This document shows, piece after piece, positions 1-6,519 of a stretch of DNA of 7,272 nt. A model generated the notes under the pieces. The model ran no database searches, had not been told where the DNA came from, and worked only from the letters and a program-made list of their open reading frames with translations. Each line of letters opens with the position of its first letter. Position 1 is the stretch's first letter. A program made the translations under genes and the position numbers. This DNA is from Verrucomicrobiia bacterium. Lineage in GTDB: Bacteria; Verrucomicrobiota; Verrucomicrobiia; JABWAM01. The DNA is taken from NCBI GenBank assembly GCA_013360985.1, contig JABWAM010000125.1, positions 1 through 7,272 on the forward strand. Direction: 5' to 3'.

Positions 1-2
1 CC

Positions 3-62
3 GTCGCCGTCGTGCTCTACGAAGCCCTCCGCCAAACCGCCGTCGGCGGCGGAAGGGGATGA
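3..62 (+). CDS. Possible C-terminal tail of a gene entering from the left (partial)
   Basis: The frame beginning at base 3 is open from the window edge and reads VAVVLYEALRQTAVGGGRG, then stops with TGA at 60-62. The mixed hydrophobic and charged start looks like a normal protein end, whereas the other two + frames read as low-complexity arginine, proline and serine. If real, the gene would converge on the minus-strand methyltransferase-like gene, with only seven bases between the two stop codons. Nineteen residues are too few to name a family, and a chance open frame in GC-rich DNA cannot be excluded. Confidence 0.3.
   Translation, partial: VAVVLYEALRQTAVGGGRG
37..52 (-). terminator. Weak candidate terminator hairpin after the UroD-family gene
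   Basis: Read on the minus strand, CCGCCG and CGGCGG form a 6-bp GC stem around a 4-base loop, followed directly by TTT, about 18 bases past the stop codon. The T run is short, so intrinsic termination would be weak. The palindrome also overlaps the possible + strand gene tail and may only reflect local GC repetition. Confidence 0.3.
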
Positions 63-69
63 GCCCCGC

Positions 70-1080
70 TCAAACGGGGAGGGGCTGACGGCGCGCCTCG
101 TCGGCGAAGGCCTTGAGGTTGCGCCACGGGGCGTCGAGCGGCACGGCGCATTCGGGGCCGAGGATCTCGATGCGATGCCGGAGTTTTTCGCGGACATCCG
201 CCGCGAAAATTTCCGGGGCGCCCTTGCGGATCACGGCGAGATTGCTCGTGCCGCCCATGAGCGCGATCGCGTCGCCCGCCAGCGCCCGAGCCTTCGACGC
301 AGGAACCTTCGAGTCGAAGTGGAAACAGTCCATCCCCGTGGTCCGAATCATCCCGATGCGGTCGGAGGTGTCGCCGCAGACGTGGAGGACGATCGGACCG
401 CGGAGACGTTCCTTGAGTTCGTGATGAATCTCGCGGAGAAAGCCTTCGTACGCCTTCGGCGAGCAGAGGTCGCGCGTCGCGTGGTCGGCCAGCGTGAGCG
501 CGTCGGCGCCCGCCTCGATCTGCGCGCGCCCGAACTGCACGGTCACCTCGAGGAGCGTTTTCAGCGCCCGGCGCACGGCGTCCGGCTCCTCGAGGGTCGC
601 CAGGAGAAAGGTTTCCACGCCGAACACGTGATAGCCGAGCGTCCACGGGCCGAAAACCTTGCCGACGACGGCGGCGTCGTCGCCGAAGCGCCGCTTGAGC
701 AGGGCGAGCGCCCGGAGCGGCACGGCGCAGCCGGGGCGCTTTAAGAGATCGCGAGGGATGCGAATCTCGTCGCGAAGACTGCCGCAGAGCGGGGTGCGAC
801 AGCCGGGCATGCGATGTTTCTCGCCCCACTCCACCTCGCAACCGAGCGCGGCGGATTCGTGCCAGACGCTGAAGAGGGGCATGACGTTGTCGTAGCCGAG
901 GAGGGTGCGCCCGGCGCCGGCGAGGAGCGCCATTTTCTCGGCGTCGAGATGGGCTTCGGGGAAGGAGGCGCCCACCTCGTCCATGAGATCCGCCGTGGCG
1001 AGAGACGTGGCGCTGCCCACGGCGGGGCGGGGAACCGGCTGCCGTTGGAGCGCGCGGAGGAAGTGTTCGCGAGGGGTCAT
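70..1080 (-). CDS. Uroporphyrinogen decarboxylase-family protein, MtaA/CmuA-type corrinoid methyltransferase-like
   Basis: This 336-residue protein has the layout of the UroD superfamily TIM barrel. The start MTPREHFLRAL matches the usual opening of the family. Residues 233-235 are H-V-C and Cys311 lies in GPECAVPLDAP, giving the H-x-C ... C zinc site of the MtaA/MtbA/CmuA methylcobamide:thiol methyltransferases. That site activates a thiol acceptor in those enzymes and is not used by heme-pathway HemE. The stretch GADALTLADHATRDLCSP (191-208) is also typical of the methyltransferase-like branch. A cytosolic methyl-transfer role is therefore inferred, with methyl donor and acceptor unknown: no corrinoid protein or activator gene is in view. 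The ATG at 1080 fits the family start, although no strong Shine-Dalgarno precedes it. The gene is transcribed away from repeat copy A, and its leader contains a 9-bp hairpin. It is complete and looks intact. Confidence 0.85.
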   Translation of the reverse strand: MTPREHFLRALQRQPVPRPAVGSATSLATADLMDEVGASFPEAHLDAEKMALLAGAGRTLLGYDNVMPLFSVWHESAALGCEVEWGEKHRMPGCRTPLCGSLRDEIRIPRDLLKRPGCAVPLRALALLKRRFGDDAAVVGKVFGPWTLGYHVFGVETFLLATLEEPDAVRRALKTLLEVTVQFGRAQIEAGADALTLADHATRDLCSPKAYEGFLREIHHELKERLRGPIVLHVCGDTSDRIGMIRTTGMDCFHFDSKVPASKARALAGDAIALMGGTSNLAVIRKGAPEIFAADVREKLRHRIEILGPECAVPLDAPWRNLKAFADEARRQPLPV

Positions 1081-1099
1081 CGTGACGCGAGGGAAGACC

Positions 1100-1123
1100 C
1101 GCGGATCTTCGGCGAGATCCGCG
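1100..1123 (-). promoter_or_regulatory. Perfect 9-bp inverted repeat in the leader of the UroD-family gene
   Basis: CGCGGATCT at 1100-1108 and AGATCCGCG at 1115-1123 are perfect reverse complements around a 6-base loop. The element sits 19 bases upstream of the ATG at 1080. No T tract follows on the minus strand, so it is not an ordinary terminator. It could be an operator for a dimeric regulator or a leader-RNA hairpin affecting translation. The pairing is seen directly; the function is inferred. Confidence 0.45.
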
Positions 1124-1177
1124 AAAGGTGCGACAGAAAAAAGGCGCCTCTCTCCGTTCGGTCGCGAAGCATGGGAG

Positions 1178-1482
1178 ACGGCCCAAATTCACGGATCAAC
1201 TCAATTTTCAGAGAGCAACTCTCCTCATCATCCGTGGAGGACCGGAGAGGCGGATCGTGTCGAGATTTCCGACTCCCCACAAGAGGGGTGCGGCGGCTCG
1301 GCCGGCGGCCTCGCCCTCCCTTTCCACAGTCCGTGCTTGGGAAAAATCCGCTTGGTCGCGAAGCGAGGGAGGGCGTCGCCGCCGGCGGCGCCGCGGCCGC
1401 GGCTTGAGTCCAAAATGTTGCGAGGGCGTCGCATGTTCCTCGACCGAGGATGGACTCCCCCACGCCTGACGCGGGGATTTGG
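1178..1482 (+). repeat. Dispersed ~300-bp intergenic repeat, copy A
   Basis: This stretch fills most of the divergent spacer between the UroD-family gene and the cupin gene, and recurs in the same orientation at 5190-5492. By-eye alignment gives 35 substitutions over about 300 positions plus one 3-base gap (about 88% identity), and the similarity stops abruptly at both ends. The outer ends are imperfect inverted repeats: the left edge begins CCAAATTCACGGATCA at 1183, and the right edge read in reverse begins CCAAATCCCCGCGTCA, with 12 of 16 bases matching. No target-site duplication is visible. In the first 91 bases the 19 differences fall 6, 7 and 6 on the three positions of the + frame, so the element does not evolve like a gene. 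The rest of the spacer (1081-1177) holds only the leader hairpin and a 14-base echo of the repeat at 1158-1171. The element could be a MITE-like sequence or a structured RNA. Confidence 0.9.
1406..1480 (+). other. Invariant core of repeat copy A: candidate three-way-junction RNA plus 3' hairpin
   Basis: Bases 1407-1458 match copy B without a single difference, while the rest of the element averages about one difference in seven positions. The core can fold with an outer stem GAGTCCA/TGGACTC (1406-1412 with 1451-1457). That stem encloses two hairpins: TGCGA/TCGCA (1419-1423 with 1429-1433) and TCCTC/GAGGA (1437-1441 with 1446-1450, loop GACC). A second fold follows at 1458-1476, where CCCC pairs with GGGG around a short inner stem, and then ATTT. 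It ends 46 bases before the cupin ATG. The fold is drawn by hand; whether it is transcribed is unknown. Confidence 0.4.
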
Positions 1483-1526
1483 AGCGCTTCTTGCCGAGTC
1501 CTTTCGCGCGTGCTATGACCTCCCGC

Positions 1527-1871
1527 ATGAGCGAACCCGTTTTCAAGCCCGACCTTCACGCCGTCCTCTCCCTCGCGAAAGAGACGCAGTACGCCGCCAA
1601 CGGCATCGTCAGCCGCACCCTCTATCAGGGCCCGACCGGCCGCCTCGTCCTCTTCGGTTTCGACAAAGGACAGGAGCTCAGCGAACACACCTCGCCCTAC
1701 CGCGCTTTCGTTCAGGTGCTCGCCGGCGAATGCGACTTCCTCCTCGGCAAAGAGTGGCGGCGCCTCAAGGCGGGCGACCTCGCGCACATGACGCCCGGCT
1801 TGCCGCATGCCGTGAAAGCCGTCGAACGTTTCTCGATGCTGCTCACCCTCTTTCCCGAGCCCAAGGTGTGA
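1527..1871 (+). CDS. Small single-domain cupin protein
   Basis: The protein has 114 residues, the size of one cupin beta-barrel. Motif 1 is represented by the stretch from GQELSEHTSP to VLAGE (residues 48-68). It keeps one histidine, His54, but has serine where the second histidine of the usual H-x-H would be. Motif 2 is the stretch from AGDLAHMTPG to LPHAV (82-96), with the P-G-x-P-H pattern and His94. Such cupins bind a metal or a small ligand and act as enzymes, isomerases or sensors, so no substrate can be named. The start MSEPVFKP at 1527 was chosen because family similarity should begin soon after it. An in-frame ATG at 1515 would add four residues, and neither has a clear Shine-Dalgarno. 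The start lies 45 bases after repeat copy A. proC follows after 84 bases on the same strand. Confidence 0.8.
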   Translation: MSEPVFKPDLHAVLSLAKETQYAANGIVSRTLYQGPTGRLVLFGFDKGQELSEHTSPYRAFVQVLAGECDFLLGKEWRRLKAGDLAHMTPGLPHAVKAVERFSMLLTLFPEPKV

Positions 1872-1878
1872 CGGATCG

Positions 1879-1892
1879 GGCGCGCGCGCGCG
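1879..1892. repeat. 14-bp perfect GC palindrome with alternating CG run
   Basis: GGCGCGC and GCGCGCC abut to form a perfect palindrome in the 84-base gap between the cupin gene and proC. Twelve of its bases (1880-1891) alternate G and C, a tract able to adopt Z-DNA in principle. It has no T run and no spacer loop, so it is not a convincing terminator. In DNA this GC-rich it may be chance. Confidence 0.35.
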
Positions 1893-1955
1893 CCGGCGGG
1901 AGAGGGCGCGGTTTTGCGGTGGAATTTCGATCTGCGCGCGGCCATGCTTCGAGCC

Positions 1956-2774
<819 letters not shown>

Positions 2775-2807
2775 GCGAGGAAAACCGCGCGACATCCAAG
2801 CCGGACG

Positions 2808-2834
2808 CCTTCTCTCTCCGCCCGCGAGAGAAGG
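2808..2834. terminator. Hairpin at the convergent junction after proC
   Basis: CCTTCTCTC (2808-2816) and GAGAGAAGG (2826-2834) form a perfect 9-bp stem with a 9-base loop, 34 bases past the proC stop. It lies between two converging genes, where a bidirectional terminator is expected. No T tract follows on either strand, so it may act with a helper factor, or protect the 3' end of the mRNA. Confidence 0.55.
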
Positions 2835-2859
2835 GCGGGGCGAGGAATTATCGCCCCGC
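2835..2859. terminator. Second hairpin at the convergent junction, overlapping the glycosyltransferase stop
   Basis: GCGGGGCGA (2835-2843) and TCGCCCCGC (2851-2859) form a perfect 9-bp GC-rich stem with the 7-base loop GGAATTA. The hairpin starts at the base after the previous one ends. Its loop contains the TAA stop of the glycosyltransferase gene (2848-2850). There is no T tract on either side. It probably blocks read-through or stabilises the 3' ends of the convergent transcripts. Confidence 0.55.
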
Positions 2860-4122
2860 GAACTCTTCGAGCAACCTCGCCGCTTCGGCAGGTCCGTCCT
2901 CCGCCGAGATCGCCTCCGCCATGCGCCGCGCGACATTCGCGGGCCCGGGGTCGTCGAGCAACCACCGCAGTGCTCGTTCGAAATCTTTCGGCCTCCGTTT
3001 TCCGCGGCGCAGAAGGATACCGGCGCCCAACGCCCGCAGGCGCATCGCGTTGTTTGGCTGATCGAACGCGTATGGACAGAGGAGCGAAGGTTTTCCCGCG
3101 CGGAGCGTCTGGGCGACGGTCCCGATTCCGCACTGATGCGCCACCGCCGCGCAGCGCGGCATGATCCATGCGTAGGGCGCGTAATCCCCCGCGAAGATCT
3201 TCCCTCCGCGCGACCGATCTCCGGCCGCGCGACGGCCCATCAGGAACACCGCGCGCAACCCGAGCCGTCGCACGGCCGTTTCTGCGCTTTCGAAAAAATT
3301 CTCGGGCTGCTGCACCGCGCTCGATCCGAGCGTGAACAGCACCGGCGGTTCGCCTTCTTCGAGAAACTTCCGAAGCGCCGCGGGAGGTTCCCACCCGTCG
3401 AGCTCGTCCCAGTAACAGAAGCCCGCGTGGCGGAGCGAGGGATGCCAGTCCAGCGCCCTCGCCGCAAACGTGGGGCTGTAGAGTTGGAGATGCAGCTCGC
3501 GCGACGCGCTCGCGAAAACCGCGTCGCGGCACGGCGCTAGCCCATGCTTCGTCCGGAGCCGGTTCGCAAACGGGTCCACGCAAGGGCGCGCCATCCGCAT
3601 GCCGATCCGCCAGACCTGACGGTTAAAAAAACGTCCCAGCGGGCCGGTCCACGGATCGGCGTACGCCCCCGCCGGCATCGTCCAGGCGCTCGGGATCACT
3701 CCCGGTGCGAGGCTTGCCGAGGCGAAACGAATTCTCGTTTTGGCGACGGCGATCGGGGCGACCACGAGGAAGCTGTGGGCGAGGAGGAGATCGAAGCGTC
3801 CCGCCGAACCGAGGATCGCCTCAAGCATCGGCGGCATCGTCGGTTCTACGTACTTGGTCATCAGCGTCCGCAGCGAGATCAATCCCATCCTCCTCGCCGA
3901 GAAGATGTCGGGATCCAGTTCGTGATCCTCGCCGAAAGGATCCTTTCCCATCGGGATGAACTCGATTCCCGCGCCGCGGATCTTGTTCTCCCACATCGCG
4001 AACCCGACCATCGCCACCTCGTGCCCCCGTCGCCGCAAGGCCGAGCCGACGGCCAGAAACGGGTGCAGATCTCCGTTTGATCCCCACGTCGCGAGAAGGA
4101 AACGTTTCGCGGTGGGTTTCAC
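2848..4122 (-). CDS. GT1/GT28-like glycosyltransferase (UGT/MGT type)
   Basis: With a GTG start at 4122 the protein has 424 residues, the usual length for this GT-B family. The N-terminal domain opens with FLLATWGSNGDLHPFLAVG (8-26), the acceptor-side motif of sterol-, macrolide- and rhamnosyl-type glycosyltransferases. VLFTLGSSA (261-269) begins the C-terminal donor domain. The signature VAHQCGIGTVAQTLRAGKP followed by FDQPNNA (353-359) marks the nucleotide-sugar site; His-Gln-Cys-Gly replaces the common His-His-Gly-Gly at about 328-331. It should transfer a sugar from a nucleotide donor to a lipid or small-molecule acceptor on the cytosolic side. The GTG follows the epimerase stop after one base and has a good GAGAGGG ribosome site five bases upstream; an in-frame ATG at 4167 would overlap the epimerase and add 15 basic residues. 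The epimerase next door probably supplies or remodels its donor sugar. Confidence 0.88.
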   Translation of the reverse strand: MKPTAKRFLLATWGSNGDLHPFLAVGSALRRRGHEVAMVGFAMWENKIRGAGIEFIPMGKDPFGEDHELDPDIFSARRMGLISLRTLMTKYVEPTMPPMLEAILGSAGRFDLLLAHSFLVVAPIAVAKTRIRFASASLAPGVIPSAWTMPAGAYADPWTGPLGRFFNRQVWRIGMRMARPCVDPFANRLRTKHGLAPCRDAVFASASRELHLQLYSPTFAARALDWHPSLRHAGFCYWDELDGWEPPAALRKFLEEGEPPVLFTLGSSAVQQPENFFESAETAVRRLGLRAVFLMGRRAAGDRSRGGKIFAGDYAPYAWIMPRCAAVAHQCGIGTVAQTLRAGKPSLLCPYAFDQPNNAMRLRALGAGILLRRGKRRPKDFERALRWLLDDPGPANVARRMAEAISAEDGPAEAARLLEEFAGR

Positions 4123-4123
4123 G

Positions 4124-5119
4124 TCAGCCCTCTCTCTCTGCGGCCGAGTTTTCCCCCGTCTTTTCACGCGCTTCGGCGAGCAGATCGCGGATCGCCGCGT
4201 CCACCGTCCGGCGCGGGCGGAAGCCCGTCAGCTTCTCCAGGCGCGAGATGTCCGGCGCTCGCGAAGGCATGTCGGCAAAATCCTGGTCGTAGCTTGCGCG
4301 CGGATCCACGTGCGCGATGGCGGAAGCGGAATCCGCGAGGCGAATCACGCGTTTCGCGAGATCGAGCACCGAGAGCGGCTCGGGGTTTCCCACGTTGACG
4401 ATCGTTCCTTCGGCGGCGGGCGTAGAGGCCAGGCGGAGCGTCGCTTCGACGGCGTCGGCGACATGCGTAAAACTGCGCGTCTGCGATCCGTTGCCGAACA
4501 CGGTGAGCGGCGTTCCGTCGAGCGCCTGGCGGACGAATCGCGGAAGGACCATTCCGTAATCGGCCGTCTGGCGCGCGCCGACCACGTTGAAATAGCGCGC
4601 GACGACGAAGCGCAAGCCGCCGCGTTTCGCTTGGGCGAAGGCGTAGAACTCGGCCATCGCCTTGCTGCAGGCGTACCCCCAGCGTCCGATTGTCGGCGTG
4701 CCGAGGATCAGGTCGGAATCTTCGGCGAACGCCGCACCGGTTCCCTTGCCGTAAACCTCGCTCGTCGAGGCGAGGAGGACTTTGCGTCCGAGGCGCGCGC
4801 AGGCGTCGAGGACAGTTTGCGCGCCGCAGAAGTTCGTTTCGAGCGTGCGCGTCGGTTCACGGATGACGAGCCGCACGCCGACTGCCGCGGCGAAGTGGAA
4901 GACGATCTCCGCCTCCTTTACGAGTCGTGCGACGAGAGGGGCGTCGAGCGCCGAACCGCGGACCACTTCGAGGCGCGCATTCCGCCGGCAGGACGCGAGG
5001 TTGGTCTCGCGCCCCGTGGAGAAATCGTCGAGGACGATCGCCTGCCCGCCGCAGGCGAGCCACGCCTCCGTCAGGTGCGAGCCGAGGAATCCGCCTCCGC
5101 CCGTGATCAACGCCTTCAT
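4124..5119 (-). CDS. NAD-dependent nucleotide-sugar epimerase/dehydratase (extended SDR)
   Basis: The 331-residue protein is a full-length extended short-chain dehydrogenase. ALITGGGGFLGSHL (3-16) is the G-x-x-G-x-x-G NAD site, and DDFSTG (31-36) follows the second strand as in UDP-glucose 4-epimerases. LLASTSEVYG (115-124) supplies the catalytic Ser/Thr region. Tyr149-A-C-S-Lys153 is the Y-x-x-x-K catalytic pair. RYFNVVGARQT (175-185) and GSQTRSFTHVADAVEA (211-226) are the usual nucleotide-sugar binding segments. It should epimerise or otherwise modify a UDP- or dTDP-hexose in the cytosol; a 4-epimerase is the closest guess, a UDP-glucuronate decarboxylase an alternative. The ATG at 5119 was chosen because MKALITGG is the family start; upstream codons to 5230 run into repeat copy B and are not protein-like. 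The glycosyltransferase follows, coupled by one base. Confidence 0.92.
   Translation of the reverse strand: MKALITGGGGFLGSHLTEAWLACGGQAIVLDDFSTGRETNLASCRRNARLEVVRGSALDAPLVARLVKEAEIVFHFAAAVGVRLVIREPTRTLETNFCGAQTVLDACARLGRKVLLASTSEVYGKGTGAAFAEDSDLILGTPTIGRWGYACSKAMAEFYAFAQAKRGGLRFVVARYFNVVGARQTADYGMVLPRFVRQALDGTPLTVFGNGSQTRSFTHVADAVEATLRLASTPAAEGTIVNVGNPEPLSVLDLAKRVIRLADSASAIAHVDPRASYDQDFADMPSRAPDISRLEKLTGFRPRRTVDAAIRDLLAEAREKTGENSAAEREG
4128..4138 (-). promoter_or_regulatory. Ribosome binding site inside the epimerase 3' end, for the glycosyltransferase
   Basis: Read on the minus strand, a GAGAGAGAGGG purine run ends five bases before a GTG at 4122. It is the clearest Shine-Dalgarno in the window and lies within the last codons of the epimerase gene. 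It decides the glycosyltransferase start in favour of GTG 4122 and implies translational coupling. Confidence 0.65.
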
Positions 5120-5189
5120 GAGATTCGCAACGTATCGGCTCGTTGCCCCAAAGGAAAGCGCGGGAACGCGCGAGGCCTTGCGCGGGTCG

Positions 5190-5492
5190 ACGACCCAAAT
5201 CCACGGATCAGCTCGATTTTCAGAGAGCAACCCTCATCATCATCCATCGAGGGTTGGAGGGGTAGGGCGCATCGAGATTCCCGACTCCCCACAAGAAGGG
5301 CGCGACGGCTCGGCCGGCGGCCTCGCCCTCCCTTTCCCCCGTCCGTGCTTGAGAAAAATCCACTCGGTCGCGAAGCAAGGCCAGGCGCCGCCGGCGGCGC
5401 CGCGGCAGCGGCTTAAGTCCAAAATGTTGCGAGGGCGTCGCATGTTCCTCGACCGAGGATGGACTCCTCCACGCCTTACGCGGGGATTTTGG
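5190..5492 (+). repeat. Dispersed ~300-bp intergenic repeat, copy B
   Basis: This is the second copy of the element at 1178-1482, in the same orientation and again between a minus-strand gene on the left and a plus-strand gene on the right. The offset between copies is 4012 bases, changing to 4009 after a 3-base gap near 5387. The left edge CCAAATCCACGGATCAG (from 5195) resembles the reversed right edge, which begins CCAAAATCCCCGCG. An 18-bp perfect GC palindrome lies at 5384-5401; copy A has it interrupted. No target-site duplication is visible. The bases between the epimerase start and the repeat (5120-5189) contain only a 5-bp hairpin with a GGAA loop (5158-5171), and 5493-5544 shows nothing recognisable. 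Confidence 0.9.
5415..5489 (+). other. Invariant core of repeat copy B: same three-way-junction fold and 3' hairpin
   Basis: Bases 5416-5467 are identical to copy A. The two inner hairpins and six of the seven outer base pairs are kept; only the outermost pair becomes A-C. In the following hairpin one base changes from C to T at 5468, turning a C-G pair into a U-G pair, and the other change lies in the loop, so the fold survives. ATTTT follows the GGGG. The hairpin ends 56 bases before the isomerase ATG. Confidence 0.4.
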
Positions 5493-5544
5493 TGGCGATT
5501 TTGCGCCTTGCTTTGCGCGCGGCGGCTTGCAGCATATCGCTGCG

Positions 5545-6519
5545 ATGCGCGTGGGAATTCTCGTCCGCAAAGATGTGGGCCGCCTCGAATGGGCGGCGAA
5601 GAACAAATTTGGTTCCATCGCCTGGATCGGTTTCGACCAGAGCGATTGCGCGCCGCCGCACGCGGAATGGAAAAAACCGGCTGAAGCGTTCGCCGCGGAA
5701 GCCGCCCGAAGAAATCTTCGCCTCTCGGCGATCGGCGCGTCCTACGGCAATCCGCTCGACCCGGAAAAAACGGAGTGCCATCGCGCCGCGTTTCTCCGCG
5801 CGATCGACGTTGCGGCGCACCTCGGGGTGCGGACCGTCGCCGGCTTTTTCGGCGCGGTCATCGAGCTTGAAAAGGCGCGATGGGGCGGCCACACGGTGTA
5901 CAAACCTTTCGAGGATTTCATGCCGCGGTTCCGCGCCTTTTGGGAGCCCATCGCGAAGATCGCGAAGGACAAAGGGGTTCGCCTCGCATTCGAGCATTGC
6001 GCGACGGGCGCGTTCCATCTGCCGGTGATGAACTTCAACTTCATGGGGCGCCCCGCGATGTGGGAGCGCGTCTTCAACGAGATCCCCTGCGACAACCTCG
6101 GGGTCGAATGGGACGCCAGCCATCTCGTCTGCCAGTTCATTGACCCCGTGGCGAACATTCACAAGTTCGGCAGCCGAATCTTTCACGTCCATGCGAAAGG
6201 CGCCTACGTGAACCGTCCCCTCCTCGCGGAGTTCGGGATCTGTCACTCCGGGGTGATCGAGCATCGGATGCCGGGGTTCGGAGAGGAGAACTGGAGCGAG
6301 ATCGTCCATGCCCTCTTCCGCGCGGGGTATGATTCCGACCTGAACATCGAGGGCTGGCACGACCCGGTATTCCGCGATCATGCGGACGAACCTCCCGCGG
6401 ACGTGAAAGCGGCGGGACGCAGCCGTCAGGCCGGCCAGAAGCTTGAGGAAGCGGGCCTGCTCATCGCCCGCAAGCATCTCGAGCGGTTCATCGAGGGAAC
6501 CGAGCCTGCGGCGTCATGA
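5545..6519 (+). CDS. Sugar phosphate isomerase/epimerase (xylose-isomerase-like TIM barrel)
   Basis: The 324-residue protein fits the AP-endonuclease-2/xylose-isomerase-like TIM barrel family. The metal-binding residues expected along the barrel are visible: Glu150-His in LAFEHCATG, Asp190-A-S-His193 in GVEWDASHL, His214-V-His216 in FHVHAKGA, and Glu269 in NIEGWHDPVF. Relatives isomerise, epimerise or dehydrate sugars, inositols or sugar acids in the cytosol, and substrates cannot be read from sequence. The ATG at 5545 was chosen because MRVGILVRKDV begins the first barrel strand; a TTG at 5527 would add six residues. No clear ribosome site precedes it. Repeat copy B ends 52 bases upstream. 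The stop overlaps the start of the MscS gene as ATGA, so the two are probably one operon. No secretion signal is evident. Confidence 0.88.
   Translation: MRVGILVRKDVGRLEWAAKNKFGSIAWIGFDQSDCAPPHAEWKKPAEAFAAEAARRNLRLSAIGASYGNPLDPEKTECHRAAFLRAIDVAAHLGVRTVAGFFGAVIELEKARWGGHTVYKPFEDFMPRFRAFWEPIAKIAKDKGVRLAFEHCATGAFHLPVMNFNFMGRPAMWERVFNEIPCDNLGVEWDASHLVCQFIDPVANIHKFGSRIFHVHAKGAYVNRPLLAEFGICHSGVIEHRMPGFGEENWSEIVHALFRAGYDSDLNIEGWHDPVFRDHADEPPADVKAAGRSRQAGQKLEEAGLLIARKHLERFIEGTEPAAS

Noticed and set aside
70..1080. Heme-pathway HemE (uroporphyrinogen decarboxylase).
   Set aside because: The H-x-C...C zinc site marks the methyltransferase branch of the superfamily, and the typical HemE N-terminal arginine motif is not seen.
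17..1192. 391-codon minus-strand frame covering the UroD-family gene.
   Set aside because: It is dominated by arginine, proline and serine, and is a shadow of the 70-1080 gene, whose product has clear family motifs.
1228..1434. A minus-strand reading frame of 68 codons inside repeat copy A, with a 67-codon counterpart at 5240-5443 sharing start and stop positions and a GAGG before the ATG.
   Set aside because: The roughly 27 differences inside it fall about 12, 8 and 7 on codon positions 1, 2 and 3, so most change the amino acid. A selected protein should show the opposite. The matching ends follow from the repeat itself and the high GC content.
1178..1482. CRISPR array or tandem repeat.
   Set aside because: There is one copy per spacer and no regularly spaced short repeats. 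The two copies are 4 kb apart with unrelated genes between them.
5120..5230. N-terminal extension of the epimerase to an ATG at 5230.
   Set aside because: The extension would run into repeat copy B, and the nucleotide-binding motif is expected within the first few residues, as it is from the ATG at 5119.
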